Below, one piece after another: positions 1 to 11,251 of a stretch of DNA of 64,000 nucleotides. Below the pieces are notes generated by a model. The model saw nothing but the letters and a program-made list of their open reading frames with translations, had not been told where the DNA came from and did no database searches. How positions within the stretch are numbered: the first letter of the stretch is position 1; each line of letters begins with the position of its first letter. This stretch comes from Cerrena zonata (taxonomy: Eukaryota; Basidiomycota; Agaricomycetes; Polyporales; Cerrenaceae). Location: NCBI GenBank assembly GCA_038087015.1, contig JASBNA010000042.1:362527-426526 (forward strand), written 5' to 3'. A program made the position numbers and the translations under genes.

Positions 1-195
1 TTTATCAAAACATTCTGTTGAAGCTGACTTTTGCAATCGAAAACAGTCTTTAACCCCAGTTTTCGTCAATCGGTTTCTTTATATTAATACTACTTGGTAT
101 TTGGTTTAATTGTTTTGCTAATACTGTTTCTGCTGCTGCTGTTTCTGCTGCTGCTGTTCTGCTACTGTTGCTGCTGTTATTGTTTTCTGTTGTAC
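1..195. repeat. CTG/TTG-rich microsatellite upstream of the first gene
   Basis: An interrupted run of CTG and TTG triplets lies at about 122-190, directly before the ATG at 196. The reading frame is open through it, but the only upstream start would be a TTG at 94, so I treat it as untranslated leader or promoter. If it were translated in a CTG-clade yeast it would give serine-leucine runs. The rest of the stretch shows nothing I can name. Confidence 0.5.
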
Positions 196-3100
196 ATGAC
201 TGTCGAAATATCACCCCATAGATCCTTGTATGGGTCGATTAACGAATCGGAATATTCGCTGGAGCAGTCTGTTGGACACCTGGATCCATTAGAACTCTTG
301 GGATTCTTATTGGATGCTGAAAATAGCCATAATAATAACTTGATTGAGATTTTGGGTCTAATCAAACCCACCAAATCTGCTCCTTGTACTTCAAATTTGA
401 ATCTTATAATACGTGGGTTATTTACTAAAAATAGTAAAATCTTGAAGATCTTGAATAATAATTATCAGGATCTTCTACACGAATCTAATCCTAAAGACTG
501 CTTCAAAAACTTCATCAATGATTTCATCATCTACTTGGAAAACGGTGGGTTGATTATATTCCAAAAATATTTTGATTTATTCCCAGTAGAATATGATTAT
601 CTGATTTTTGCTAAACCAATCCTTCACACTCAAAATTATATTGATTTCATTCATAATTCAACTTGCTTACTAAGAAATCCTTTTGTCATTGAAAAATTGA
701 ACAATTTTGCCTGATGAAATGTTGGATTTAGTCGATAATTATAATGAACATTATGAAAGTTTTAAGTTAAACAACATCACCTTTAATAATACAAAACTAT
801 TTGGCGAGTCTTTATCGACTTTACATTCAAGCTCTCCCTCGTCTTCCTCAAACTTGAACAGAGTTTCAAGCTTCTTCAAGATTAACCAGATCTCGGAAAG
901 AACTAAAAATGAAAATTTATTTTTAGGCCAACAATTCAAATCAAAAAATTGAATTGGTATTACTCGACTTATCAAATTCTAATTCTTATAATGCTTTGGC
1001 AATTCTAGCAATCCCCGATCCCTCCAATATTGATCAAGCTCGTTCTTTGATCCACCCTCCTTTAAGAGTCAATGAAGTGTCGATCTCTTTCCATTCAAAT
1101 ACAATAACCCTTCATGCCTTGAGTTTCTCTAGAAAACAAAAGGTCTGATGATGAACTCTGTATTTCAGGTGATCAAAATATCTTGCTTTCTTGGTATAAT
1201 AAATTATCTAAAATTTTCCCAAATTCTTCTTCTCCAATATCTAAAAAGCCTACAAAGGAATTTCAACTGTCTGGTTTGGGAATTAATACCTATGACTATC
1301 CTTCTTCTCCCTCGAGTCATTCAAGTCCAAGAAATCAATTAGATAAAAAGGCTTCTTTCAAAGATTTGATTTCTTCTCCTTCTTTAAGTGTTTCTCCTTT
1401 AAATCAATTATCTAAGAGATCGAACCCTAATTTACAACAACCTCAAAGACCCATGTTATCAAGAGGTAACTCGATTTCTTCAATTAATTCCTCAAAGTCT
1501 TTCCAACAACCTCCTTTCTTGACAAGAAAACAATCTACAACTTCAATCAATTCTATGGATTCAAATGACTCTTTAAAATCAAGATATGATAGATCCCTAG
1601 ATATCATTCACAAAACTTTATCGAATAATTCTCATGCTCATGATTCATCTAATCAACCGGAACTAAATCATAAAACTGCTGATCAAATCACTTCAAAATC
1701 AATCGATACCCAACTTATCAAAACTATTAATAAAAACGTATCCACCGTTTTGAATGAGGATAATTATCTCACCCAAAATAGACCCATTTCGTCTCTGGCT
1801 AAAATTGTTTCTATGGAAGACGATGATGCCAATGATTGTGAATCAATGGATGATGATGAATCAATATTAGCTAAGCCAATTGCTCCTGCTGATAATTTTA
1901 ACGAAGTTAAGAATAATAGCAGTTTGTTGAATCTATCAAATGACTATCAGCGTAAACAACAAAACATCTATTCATCTGTTCCTGATTTGTCAGAAACTAA
2001 ACCACCAAGCAAGCCATCAAATGCCCAATCTTCCTTATATCAATTGTCATCGGGTTCTGCAATTGACATTAATAATTTTGGTAAAAATCATAATCCATCT
2101 TTCAGTATTCCTAAAAATTTGAGTGAGCTAGCCAAACCAGCTTCGATTAAAAGCTCGGGTAAGGATTCAAATAACACTTCACCTTTATTAGGTGACTTGA
2201 CTCCTCCAATGAACTCAGGCAAAAGTCGTCGTAAGTCGATCTTCAGTTTCTTTAAGAAAAATAAAAATGGTTCAAAATCTTCTCTCCATAATTCTACCAA
2301 CGCATCGTCTTTGAGTATTGATCAAACAGCTCCAGAGGGACCTGATAAAGCGTCTCCGGAATCAACTGATAAATCATTAGCAAAAGATGAATTACCACTT
2401 CCAGAAAAAGTTAGACAGAAATCTACTGTTTCAAATACAAGTTCAAATTCCCAAAATGATTCCTCCAACTACTCAGTTATGACTAGTAGTACTACATCAA
2501 ATGGAATCCAAAAACCAGACGAAGAAATCACTGAAGACACTTCATTAACTGATGAAAGTGAACGTCCATTAAATGATGAATCTTCATCAAACTATGCAGC
2601 AGATTGTGAATCATTCGCTCCTCCAAGATCTCTTAGTTCGAAGGCTTCTTCTTCTTCAATTAATCAGAAAAATTTGACCATTACTACATCTTTAGAAGAA
2701 GCCGAAAGATTAAGGTTGTCGACTATTTCTGAAAAATCAGATACACCAACTCCTAAAATGGCCACTTCTACTTCATTGCCTTCACCATTTGCATTACCTT
2801 CATCTACTTCAACGTATTTCTTCAAACCTTACAAGAATACCACTTCTGCAACTGCATCTCCTTTGGTCAATGAAAATCAACAAGATAGCTGCTCAACACC
2901 TGCAACTCCACAAGATGTCGACGAAGAACACTTATATATCCCTCAGTCATTAAAAGATGTGATTAATAGTGATTCTTCCATTGACTTTTATATCACCCCC
3001 ACTTCACCTAAAGCTATGAAAGTTTCAAAATGGAAACAAAAGTATGGGAAATGGGAAATGCTCACCGTTAATGAAAATATCTTTTTGAAAATTGTTGCAA

Positions 3101-3975
3101 ACTATGACTTGAATAAAAGCTGGTTGATTTTCTTCAAAGAAGAATATGATGAAGAATATGATGAAGTTATCGATAAGCCAATCATGTTGATGAATATTAA
3201 TGAGGAGTCAAGCATAAGGCACTCTTCTGCTTTAGACTTACAAGTTAATTCGACTGATTCCATTAGTAACCAAAGTTTATTAATAATGATAAGATGCACT
3301 AATGGATCTTTTGCCAGCTCGATTTATTCAAACTATAAAAACATTCTCGGTGTTATCAAAAGTATACCCAAGAATAAGAGTGTTGCTCATAGTCTCGGTC
3401 TTAATGATTCAAACGTTACTAGCTCTTCGTCATTGATGGAAAAGCCAAGTAACTCATCTACATTTACTAGCTTGAACTCTTCCAATATTGGGAATGACTC
3501 TACTATTAAGCAACCGGCATTGAAATCAGATCCAATCTTGGGCAAAGAAATTTCATTTGCGTCATTGAACTCTGAAGATATCACCAATGCCAATATCATA
3601 AGTAACCCTGATAACTCTAAAATGTTATTATTGAATCAAATGACTGTCAGGTTGCAGAAACAATTGGATTCTTATTCAGCAATAAACATTCCCTCTTCTT
3701 GGGAAATTTTGTCTATGTTTTCGTTAAGCATATTCTTAATCAATGACAGTTTCACTCATAAGGCTTACTACAATTTAATACTCGAAAACAACAACATTGA
3801 TAATGATGATCCAGCAATCGAAACATTCAATTGGTTGATTGGAGAAGACGAAAAATTCAATAGAATTGAAAGAATCGGTAAAGCTGGTTTATTAATCAAG
3901 GCTGGTAATGATGAGATCTTCATGATTGAATGCAAAGGCAAAAAGGAATTCAAGCATTTGTTTGAGATCTTCTAA
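196..3975 (+). CDS. large serine-rich protein with a C-terminal PH-like domain, three frame breaks
   Basis: Four consecutive open frames join into one protein of about 1258 residues if one base is skipped near 705, 946 and 1139. The ATG at 196 is the first usable start. The first 330 residues are mostly helical. They are followed by a beta-rich stretch read from about 945-1210 that resembles a PH domain after a DH-like helical domain; this is a fold guess only. Residues about 380-910 are low-complexity, rich in Ser, Asn and Pro, with a basic patch encoded at 2224-2275. A second PH-like domain is encoded at about 3020-3370 (WKQKYGKWEML then a conserved Trp strand). The architecture would suit a bud-cortex or polarity protein, but I do not recognise the family. 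The three breaks are discussed in the findings. Confidence 0.7.
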
Positions 3976-4163
3976 GCATTCTAAACAAACTTTTATAGGC
4001 ACTTTTTTGGCATTTCGTTTCTATTTATATGTATTATCTTTTAATTTTGTATTTGGTTGAACTATCTGTGTAAAGTGTTTTGAATTGCGAAACAAAAAAA
4101 ATTCAAATAAAACTGATTTTGCAGCCACAAAAATCTTAAAGATATCAGAACAACTAAAGAAAG

Positions 4164-5882
4164 ATGAATATGATGTTAGGATTCACGGTTTGTTTTTCCT
4201 TATTTTTGTTAAAGGTATGTGTCGGGCTAGATCTTGAAGATAAGTTGGCGTCTGCACCGGCAGACGCTAAGCTACCTATAATTGAGGTTAAAGGAAATAA
4301 ATTTTTTGAAACCGGGTCAGGGTATCAGTTCTTCATCAAAGGAATCGCTTATCAGAAAAGAAGAGGCCCTGATGAAATATACGATAGAACCTTAGAAACT
4401 TTCTATATTGATTCCATGGCAAACCCCAAAACTTGTTTACGAGATTTGGAAAATTTTAAAGAACTTGGAGTTAATGTGGTTAGGGTTTACCAAATTGATC
4501 CTAATGCTAATCATGATATTTGTATGAATGAGTATGCAAAGGCTGGAATCTACGTTTTGGCCGATTTGTCAGAACCTGAACTATCAATTAATAGAGATAA
4601 GCCTAGTTGGGATGTTGAACTATTCGAACGTTATGCTTCTGTGGTTGACTCAATGCACTCTTATAGAAATGTTTTAGGGTTCTTTGCTGGTAATGAAGTT
4701 ACAAACTCTAAAGTGAATACTGATGCTTCTCCGTTTGTCAAGGCTGCTGTTAGGGACGTGAAATATTATATTCAAAGTAAAAACTACAGGAAAATCCCAG
4801 TTGGATATGCCTCTAATGATGATGCAGAAATTAGAAAACTACTTTTCAACTATTTAACCTGCGCTAATGACAAACAACCCAGCTCTTCAAACAATAACGG
4901 GGTAGACTTTTTGGGGCTTAATATGTACGAATGGTGTGGTTATTCAAGCTATACCACCTCGGGCTACAGAGAAAGAACTATGGAATTCAGTGACTTCAGT
5001 GTTCCAATTTTCTTTAGTGAATACGGTTGTAATACCGTGTCACCTCGTCCTTTCACAGAAGTTGAAGCTTTATATGGAAGCACCATGTCAAAAGTATGGT
5101 CAGGTGGAATTGCTTACGAATACTTCGATAGTATTAATCACTATGGAATTGCCACAGAAGATAAAGATGGGGTTATTCATAAATCTGAAGATTACGAAAT
5201 CTTAAAACAAAGGCTTAATTCGATCGAGCCTTTCAAGATCCACAAGCTGCAAATTGAAAAAGATATACCCAGGCCAAACTGCACAGACTCTGATCTGGGG
5301 TCACTTTGGAAGGCTTCGAAGGAAATACCACCAAGGCCGGATGTTGGAAAGTGTGAATGCTTACAATCCACATTATCATGTGTGGTTAGTCCCTTTCAGG
5401 ACATGAAGCATGAACAGGAATTTTTGAATCAAATATGTTCTTCAATTGACTGTCATGAAATTGAAGCCGATGGTTCCCTTGGATTTTATGGAAGGTTTTC
5501 AGATTGCTCTACAAAGCAAAAATTATCGTTCGCTTTGAATAAAAACTATATTCATCATCATAGAAAAAGTGAATTCTGTGATTTTGACGGACAAGCAGTT
5601 TTGATCACGAATAGTGACAAGTTGGATTTGAAAAACATCTTTGCTAGAGATGGTAGAACTTGCCAAGATGCTATCGGAGAAGGTTCTGACGAAAGTGATA
5701 AGAAGTACGAACAGTATGTTAATAAGAAAGGTAATAACGGCACAATGCATTATCATTCGCCCATACAAAGAACAAATGAAAAGGAAATGAAGAAACAATC
5801 AAAGTCTGGAGGTGGGAAATTGACTACTGGGTTAATACAATATCTTATATTAATGATATCTTTTATATACAACTTTCATTAG
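4164..5882 (+). CDS. PGA5: GPI-anchored GH72 beta-1,3-glucanosyltransferase (Gas/Phr family)
   Basis: This 572-residue protein belongs to the Gas/Phr family, which cuts and rejoins beta-1,3-glucan chains in the cell wall. Visible parts are a signal peptide at about 1-22, a GH72 catalytic domain at about 40-350, the acid/base Glu178 in GNEVTN and the nucleophile Glu286 in FFSEYGCN. A Cys-rich X8/CBM43 module follows at about 397-475, which makes it a GH72-plus member. A basic linker and a hydrophobic tail (about 549-572) are typical of GPI attachment. The symbol rests on remembered synteny with C. albicans PGA5; Gas2-like is the safe family-level call. It is convergent with TIM21, with only 32 bp between them. 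Confidence 0.9.
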   Translation: MNMMLGFTVCFSLFLLKVCVGLDLEDKLASAPADAKLPIIEVKGNKFFETGSGYQFFIKGIAYQKRRGPDEIYDRTLETFYIDSMANPKTCLRDLENFKELGVNVVRVYQIDPNANHDICMNEYAKAGIYVLADLSEPELSINRDKPSWDVELFERYASVVDSMHSYRNVLGFFAGNEVTNSKVNTDASPFVKAAVRDVKYYIQSKNYRKIPVGYASNDDAEIRKLLFNYLTCANDKQPSSSNNNGVDFLGLNMYEWCGYSSYTTSGYRERTMEFSDFSVPIFFSEYGCNTVSPRPFTEVEALYGSTMSKVWSGGIAYEYFDSINHYGIATEDKDGVIHKSEDYEILKQRLNSIEPFKIHKLQIEKDIPRPNCTDSDLGSLWKASKEIPPRPDVGKCECLQSTLSCVVSPFQDMKHEQEFLNQICSSIDCHEIEADGSLGFYGRFSDCSTKQKLSFALNKNYIHHHRKSEFCDFDGQAVLITNSDKLDLKNIFARDGRTCQDAIGEGSDESDKKYEQYVNKKGNNGTMHYHSPIQRTNEKEMKKQSKSGGGKLTTGLIQYLILMISFIYNFH

Positions 5883-5914
5883 ACGTTAGATTATATAAAT
5901 AAATTTTACATGAA

Positions 5915-6694
5915 TTAGTTATCTTTTTTAGGACCCCATTTAAGACCTAAAAATCCATTATTTCCGTGTTCATTGTGTAATAAACCTTGATATTTAGGTT
6001 CTATTATGTAGATTCTTCTTTGTCTTGGGATATCTAATGCAATATAAGAAAATTCTGAACTCCAGAAAGAAGTATCAACTTGTTCGAGAGTGACTGATCC
6101 ATGCTTCCCACTATCAGTTTCAACATGAAATTTCATATAAAGACGATCATTGCCATCTTTACCTTTCGATCTCACACTTTGAACTGGTCTGTTACGGACC
6201 CATCTGTCACCAGGTACTTCACCATAAGCTTTAACTCTTTCACCCGATTTGAAATCTAATGCCTTTTGGGCCAATTCATTTTGTTCGAGAAGCTTAACTG
6301 CCTTGTTGAAAGTTTTGGTATCACCGGAAGGTAAGAATAATTCTGATAAAATAAGATAAATAACCAATAAAGATACCCCAAAAGCACCTAATACAAGGGC
6401 TGATGATAATGAAAAGGTGAAAAATCTGGAGATTCTGTTGAGGATAAGTTTACCCTTTGCATTTTTGTCGGATGGCTCCGATGGCGGTGGAGGTGGAGGT
6501 GGAGGTGCAGTTTTGGTGGAGTATAATCTGTGAACTTTATTTGAAAAGTCAATTGAAGTTGGTCTCATAAAGGTTTGAGGTTTCACTAATGAATTGAGTA
6601 CCAAAGATCTTGCTGAGATGAGCGAAATTGGCTTGACTGCTCTTAAAGCTGGCCTTGATAAGACCAAGCCTTGGGCTATTCTGGATTGCAACAT
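5915..6694 (-). CDS. TIM21: Tim21, TIM23 presequence translocase subunit
   Basis: The 259-residue protein matches Tim21, an inner-membrane subunit of the mitochondrial TIM23 complex that binds Tom22 and links the translocase to respiratory supercomplexes. The N-terminus is an Arg/Ser/Leu-rich presequence (about 1-60), followed by a run of eight prolines, one transmembrane segment at about 93-120 and the conserved intermembrane-space domain (120-259). The length is slightly above the S. cerevisiae protein. The start is the only ATG ahead of the presequence. It is convergent with the GH72 gene. Confidence 0.93.
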   Translation of the reverse strand: MLQSRIAQGLVLSRPALRAVKPISLISARSLVLNSLVKPQTFMRPTSIDFSNKVHRLYSTKTAPPPPPPPPSEPSDKNAKGKLILNRISRFFTFSLSSALVLGAFGVSLLVIYLILSELFLPSGDTKTFNKAVKLLEQNELAQKALDFKSGERVKAYGEVPGDRWVRNRPVQSVRSKGKDGNDRLYMKFHVETDSGKHGSVTLEQVDTSFWSSEFSYIALDIPRQRRIYIIEPKYQGLLHNEHGNNGFLGLKWGPKKDN

Positions 6695-7734
6695 CGGCGA
6701 ATGCTTGTAATATCAACTAGGAATGGTTTTTCAAGCATTAAAAAGTCTTCAATCTTTTTTTCTTTTCGAGTTTTTTTCATTTGCCAACTTTTTCGAAGGT
6801 GCACGCTATTCTTTTTTTTTTGCAATTATTCAAAAGGCTACGAATCTGTTTGCAATGCTTTGAACAGATTGGTTTGGAGTGATGGCCATGTAGTTGGGGG
6901 TTAGTGTAGTGGGTATGTTCTTTTGAAAGAGTACTACAAAAAACTAGAAGGAATATACTCAATTTTTGCAATTTTTGCAACAAATATGAGCCAAAAATTG
7001 ATATCATCAGTGTTCGATTTGAAGGAGATTATCCAGTTTAAATTTGGAATGACAGTAGGAGATAAACCAAGTTGTTACATCGAGTTATCATATATAGAGC
7101 AAGGCTCCTGAAATCGAAGTATTGAGGAACATATTTTAAGCTATTGAATATTCATCATTGCAAAAAAATACGATCTTGAAAAGCCTCTGCGATTTAGGAA
7201 TTCAGCATTTTATGATAATATTGGCTAAGACTTCTGCAGAATTAAGAGCGGGAATAGTAGGTTGGTGCTTTTAAGATTTCAAAAAATAACCTATGGCAAG
7301 GATACAACGTAGACTAGTGAAATCAGTTGGAAATGTGCTCAAATCTTTGGCAGTCATCGGACTACTCCATTCTTTGGACAAAGTATACTTAAACCACCAC
7401 CCGGCTAACTCTTCTAAGTAGATGTTTCCGTGGTTTGTTCATGTGACGGTGTTCTTTTCTCCAGCATTGTTGTATGTTCAATAACGAATTATACACAAAC
7501 AGCTTTTTCAAACCGAAAAAGTGCTCCAGAGCATATGAGTTGATTCCCCGAGCACCTGAGTACACAATTGAGTTCACAACAAGCCATTTAAAGGGCTTTC
7601 CAAGCTATATGAATTCTAACCCCTACTCAACAAATACCAGTCACCACGTTTCAACCTCGGTAACAGGCGGATGTTTAACCTCACTTGGCCTGGTGGCCGC
7701 CGCGCTGCCAGCTCAGGTGGAGGGTTCGAATCGC
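6695..7734. other. intergenic region between TIM21 and tRNA-Arg
   Basis: About 1 kb without a convincing gene. Short open frames at 6923-7111 and 7389-7749 show no recognisable protein. The last 100 bases are richer in G and C and hold an A-box-like TGGCCTGGTGG near 7685 and a B-box-like GGTTCGAATC near 7724. Flanking arms do not pair into a cloverleaf, so this is at most a tRNA remnant. Confidence 0.4.
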
Positions 7735-7847
7735 GTCCCCGTGGCCTAATTGGTTAAGGTGTCCACCTCCGGTATTTTCCTGATTCAAACTCAAATTTGT
7801 TTTAGAGAGTTTAGTGGATGATTGCGGGTTCGAGTCCCGCCGGGGAC
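7735..7847 (+). tRNA. tRNA-Arg (anticodon CCG) with a 40-nt intron
   Basis: A full cloverleaf can be drawn by eye. The acceptor GTCCCCG pairs with CGGGGAC. The D arm is 7744-7760. The anticodon stem TCCAC (7762-7766) pairs with GTGGA (7814-7818). The T arm is GCGGG-TTCGAGT-CCCGC. The anticodon CCG at 7769-7771 reads the CGG arginine codon. The intron, 7773-7812, sits one base 3' of the anticodon, the standard site for nuclear tRNA introns. A T-run Pol III terminator follows at 7848-7858. CCA is not encoded, as expected in a eukaryote. Confidence 0.9.
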
Positions 7848-7928
7848 TTTTCTTTTTTTGCCGGTTGGAAACTTTCCCTTTTCTAAAAATCAGCAGCAAA
7901 TTTTAAAGTATTGAAATAGAAAAAGTGT

Positions 7929-7966
7929 CACGTGCGTGGTACCTCATTTGAGGGCAAGTGCCCTAA
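7929..7966. promoter_or_regulatory. Cbf1-like and Tbf1-like sites upstream of RPL26
   Basis: CACGTG lies at 7929-7934 and CCCTAA at 7961-7966, about 200-235 bp before the RPL26 start codon. Candida-lineage ribosomal protein genes are known to use Tbf1 (CCCTAA core) with Cbf1 (CACGTG) in place of Rap1, so the pairing in front of this gene fits. T-rich tracts follow at 8009-8053. Assignment to these factors is inference from the motifs. Confidence 0.6.
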
Positions 7967-8165
7967 CACTGGCAATTTTTCCAATTCGCACAGAAAATTT
8001 TTTTGTTAGCGTTTTTTTCTTTTTTTTTTTTACTTTTGTTAGCGTTTTTTTTTTTTTCATCTCAGTCTTTGAGTTTTGGGTATTGAAAAAAAAATTCTCT
8101 TCATTTAATAGATTTTTACTCTCTTTTAGTTCTGTTCTATTCAACCTTATACAACCATAGACAAA

Positions 8166-8798
8166 ATGGCCAAGATCAGTCAAGGTAATTATTGAATTCC
8201 AGGAGTGTGATGTCCGTTGATACTGAATTAAAGAATGTCAGGAGCTGAGACGATTAATCCGAGTATACTATAAGAAGTTATTATAAGGAAGTTAGTACGA
8301 AGTTACTACGAAGTTATTGAAAGAAGTAAAGAAAGAAGGAAGCAAGTACAGAAGGGATGTGGTGGACATGAATGATTCAGTATAATTGGGGATATCACTA
8401 ATATTAAGAAATATATACTAACTATTGATATAGACGTTTCATCTTCTAGATCCAAAGCTAGAAAAGCTTACTTCACCTCTTCATCAGTTGAAAGAAGAGC
8501 TTTATTATCTGCTCCTTTATCCAAAGAATTAAGAGCTCAATACAACATCAAATCTATCCCAATCAGAAAAGGTGATGAAGTTACCGTTGTCAGAGGTTCT
8601 AAAAAAGGTTCTGAAGGTAAAATTTCTTCTGTTTACAGATTAAAATTTGCTGTTCAAATCGAAAAATTACAAAAAGAAAAATCTAACGGTGCCTCCATCC
8701 CAATTAACATCCATCCATCTAAAGTTGTTGTCAACAAATTACACTTAGATAAAGATAGAAAAGCTTTAATTGAAAGAAAAGGTGGTAAATTAGAATAA
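8166..8798 (+). CDS. RPL26: 60S ribosomal protein L26 (uL24), two exons
   Basis: Exon 1 is 8166-8184 and encodes MAKISQ plus the first base of the next codon. Exon 2 is 8434-8798. Spliced, they give a 127-residue protein that aligns end to end with yeast Rpl26, including the KOW-type stretch [12 protein letters not shown] and the C-terminal [13 protein letters not shown]. The intron (8185-8433, 249 nt) begins GTAATT, has a perfect TACTAAC branch site at 8416-8422 and ends TATAG. An intron near the 5' end is typical of yeast ribosomal protein genes. It is the only protein-coding spliceosomal intron I can support in the window. Confidence 0.96.
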
Positions 8799-9063
8799 TT
8801 TAATTGATTATATAAGGTTGTTAATTTACTAGTTTTCTGTATATCATAATAAATATTGTACTCTAATCGACAGGATATTAAGCTCTTAGTGTCATTTAAA
8901 TGTAGTTGTTGAATTGCATACATTTCTTCTTAGTCTCAGTATATAGCAAAAGAGAAGAAAAAAGATCCAATCATCTCAAATCGGCAAGTCTCTGGGGAAA
9001 TTTTAAAGCAAATCTAATCAAAGCTGTCAATTTATAAGCCAAATACTTATCAATACACACAGA

Positions 9064-10690
9064 ATGTCCCAAACATTTGATTCGGATGACGATTGTGAAA
9101 TCGTCAATGGGTTTGGTTCGGCTTTATTAGAAAGAAATCCTTCAAATTCTGGTAAAAGAACCAAAAAAAGATGGTCATTTCATAATAATTCAAAACCAAA
9201 TTTAGGTTAATTTACCCCTGGAAGCTTCAAGAACAAGACGGTTAAGTGATATAACTGGCACCGACGGGGTCCACAAAGAAATTGATCCGTATCATATTAG
9301 TCCAGCACAACTTTATCTGACAGAATCAGGAAGGTTATTTCATGCCGGGAAGATTTGTATCTGTTTAGCCGGATTACCAGGTCGAGGTAAAACCCATTTA
9401 TCAGTTAGTTTAACCCGTTATTTAAGATGGTTAGGAGTTAAAACCCATTCTTTTCATTTAGGTGATTATCGTCGAGCAAGGTCCAGTGATTTGGATTTAA
9501 CCCACGAATTATTTACACCTCAATCAAATGATTTTAGAACTGAAATTGTTGATGAATGTTTAAACGATATCTTAAATTTTTTCAAAAATGATAAGGGACA
9601 AGTTGCTATTTATGATGCTGTTAATGCATTACCTGAATATAGATTAGATTTACATAAAAAATTTAATGATTTGAATATTCAAACTCTATTTATTGAATCC
9701 TTGGTTACTGATGATTCAATTATTTTGAAAAATATGGAAGAAGCAGCAAGATCTTCTCCTGATTATTTAAATTGGGATTATGAATCTGCTTATAAAGATT
9801 ATCAAGAACGTATTAGTTTTTTAACTCCTTATTATACTGAAATGAATCAAACTGATAATAATAATAAATTATCTTATATTAAATTTATTAATTTTGGTGA
9901 AAGAATCGAATTGAATAATTCAAATTATGGTTACCTTATTAATAAAGTTGTTTTCTTTCTAATGAATTCAAGAATTAAACTGGGATCAGTATTTTTCGCT
10001 CGTTGTTATAAAAATGATTTAGAATATGGTCAGGATCCTCCTTTAGATGAAGATGGAATTAATTATGCTAAAAACTTAACAAACTCTTTAATGAATTATT
10101 TAAATTCTCAAGGTAAAGATTATTTTGATCCAGAAAAAGTGAAGGCAAGAAGTCTAAGTGTTAGACCTCAAAATAAAAGACAATTGACAATTGATGATAA
10201 ACATCCAACGGCTGGCGTAGATGGCGTTGATGAAGACTCTTTTGTTGTTTGGACTTCGGTTAAAAAGAGAACCGTTGAAACTACTCAATTTCTAGCTAAT
10301 CAAAATATTAATATTAGACATCGTATTCAATTACTGCAAAAAAATCCCGGTATTGTTGGTCAAATGACTGATGATGAAATAAAAGAGAAATATCCAACCG
10401 AATTTGAACAGTTTTTAAAAGATCCTTACCATCATCGATTCTCTAGAGCTGAACTGTACCACGATTTAGCCATCAAAATTGAACCCTTGATTCTAGAAAT
10501 GGAACGAATGAGTGGGGATATCCTAATCATTGCCGATGATACTGTTTTAAAAGTTTTCTATGGCTATTTAATGGCTTGTTCTTGCTATGATATTCCTCTG
10601 TTACTGTTTTCAACCGATGAAATCATCGAAATTAAATTCAACGCCTACTCCAATTCGGCTAAAAGAATCCCAATAATCAAGCAAGAATAA
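9064..10690 (+). CDS. 6-phosphofructo-2-kinase-like protein with degenerate phosphatase site, one frame break
   Basis: Two frames join at 9205-9206 if one G is skipped, giving about 541 residues. The kinase half shows a P-loop (GLPGRGKT, about residues 103-110) and the LTRYLRWLGVKT block typical of the PFK-2 family. The segment equivalent to DATNTTRERR reads DAVNALPEYR. The bisphosphatase half lacks the RHG catalytic signature: the equivalent strand reads SVFFARCYKND. The overall pattern resembles the uncharacterised S. cerevisiae paralogue YLR345W more than Pfk26 or Fbp26. It may be a kinase-only or regulatory protein. It lies between RPL26 and GON7 on the same strand. Confidence 0.8.
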
Positions 10691-10869
10691 CCTCTTCTCT
10701 AATTTTACTCCCGCTTCTATATATTGATTCCAGTCTTTAAATCTATTCAATCTTTAATTTTGCATCCGTAGTCTCTTCGTTTGCACCCGTACCTACATTC
10801 TCACACCAAAGGGCCTTTTTTGCTCTCGTTACTAAAACACCATTAACTACTCTATAAAGCCAGACTATA

Positions 10870-11193
10870 ATGACATTAATACCGAAAGCAACGTATGCTG
10901 CACCAGACTTAACCCGGGAGTTTGTGCCGGGGCCAGGCCCACACTCAACAAATGGGAAAACAACCCAAATATCCGACATTGTGATCAAGGCTGGAGGAGA
11001 AGATCGAGATAGACCAAGTGATGCCAAAGACTCTGAATTAGGTGAGTTAAGAGCACAACTAACGACATTACAAGATCATATAAACATCTTTTTAACCGAG
11101 CGAATGGAAATAGATAAAAACAAAGCAAAAGAAAATGAGGATTTGGAAAGACGTATCCTAGACGATGGTGTAGATGAAGATGATAGTGATTAG
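10870..11193 (+). CDS. GON7: Gon7, EKC/KEOPS complex subunit
   Basis: The 107-residue protein matches Gon7, the small disordered fungal subunit of KEOPS, which makes the tRNA t6A37 modification and affects telomeres and transcription. Diagnostic stretches are YAAPDLTREF near the N-terminus, DIVIKAGGEDRDRPSD in the middle and the helix LGELRAQLTTLQDHINIFL, followed by an acidic tail. The length is close to the S. cerevisiae protein (123). It converges on PFD1 with 58 bp between the stop codons. Confidence 0.9.
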   Translation: MTLIPKATYAAPDLTREFVPGPGPHSTNGKTTQISDIVIKAGGEDRDRPSDAKDSELGELRAQLTTLQDHINIFLTERMEIDKNKAKENEDLERRILDDGVDEDDSD

Positions 11194-11251
11194 ATATATA
11201 TAAATGTATATTAAATATATTAAATATAGAATGATTTATGGTACAAGTAAA

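Noticed and set aside
196..3975. Reading the first gene as four separate small genes or as a pseudogene
   Set aside because: The last frame is 930 codons and intact, the joins each need only one base, and other essential genes in the window show the same kind of break.
7474..7749. A 91-codon plus-strand frame before tRNA-Arg
   Set aside because: It runs into the tRNA gene, has no recognisable content and a TTG-type start.
10743..11027. A minus-strand frame antisense to GON7
   Set aside because: GON7 is clearly conserved on the plus strand; this is its shadow.
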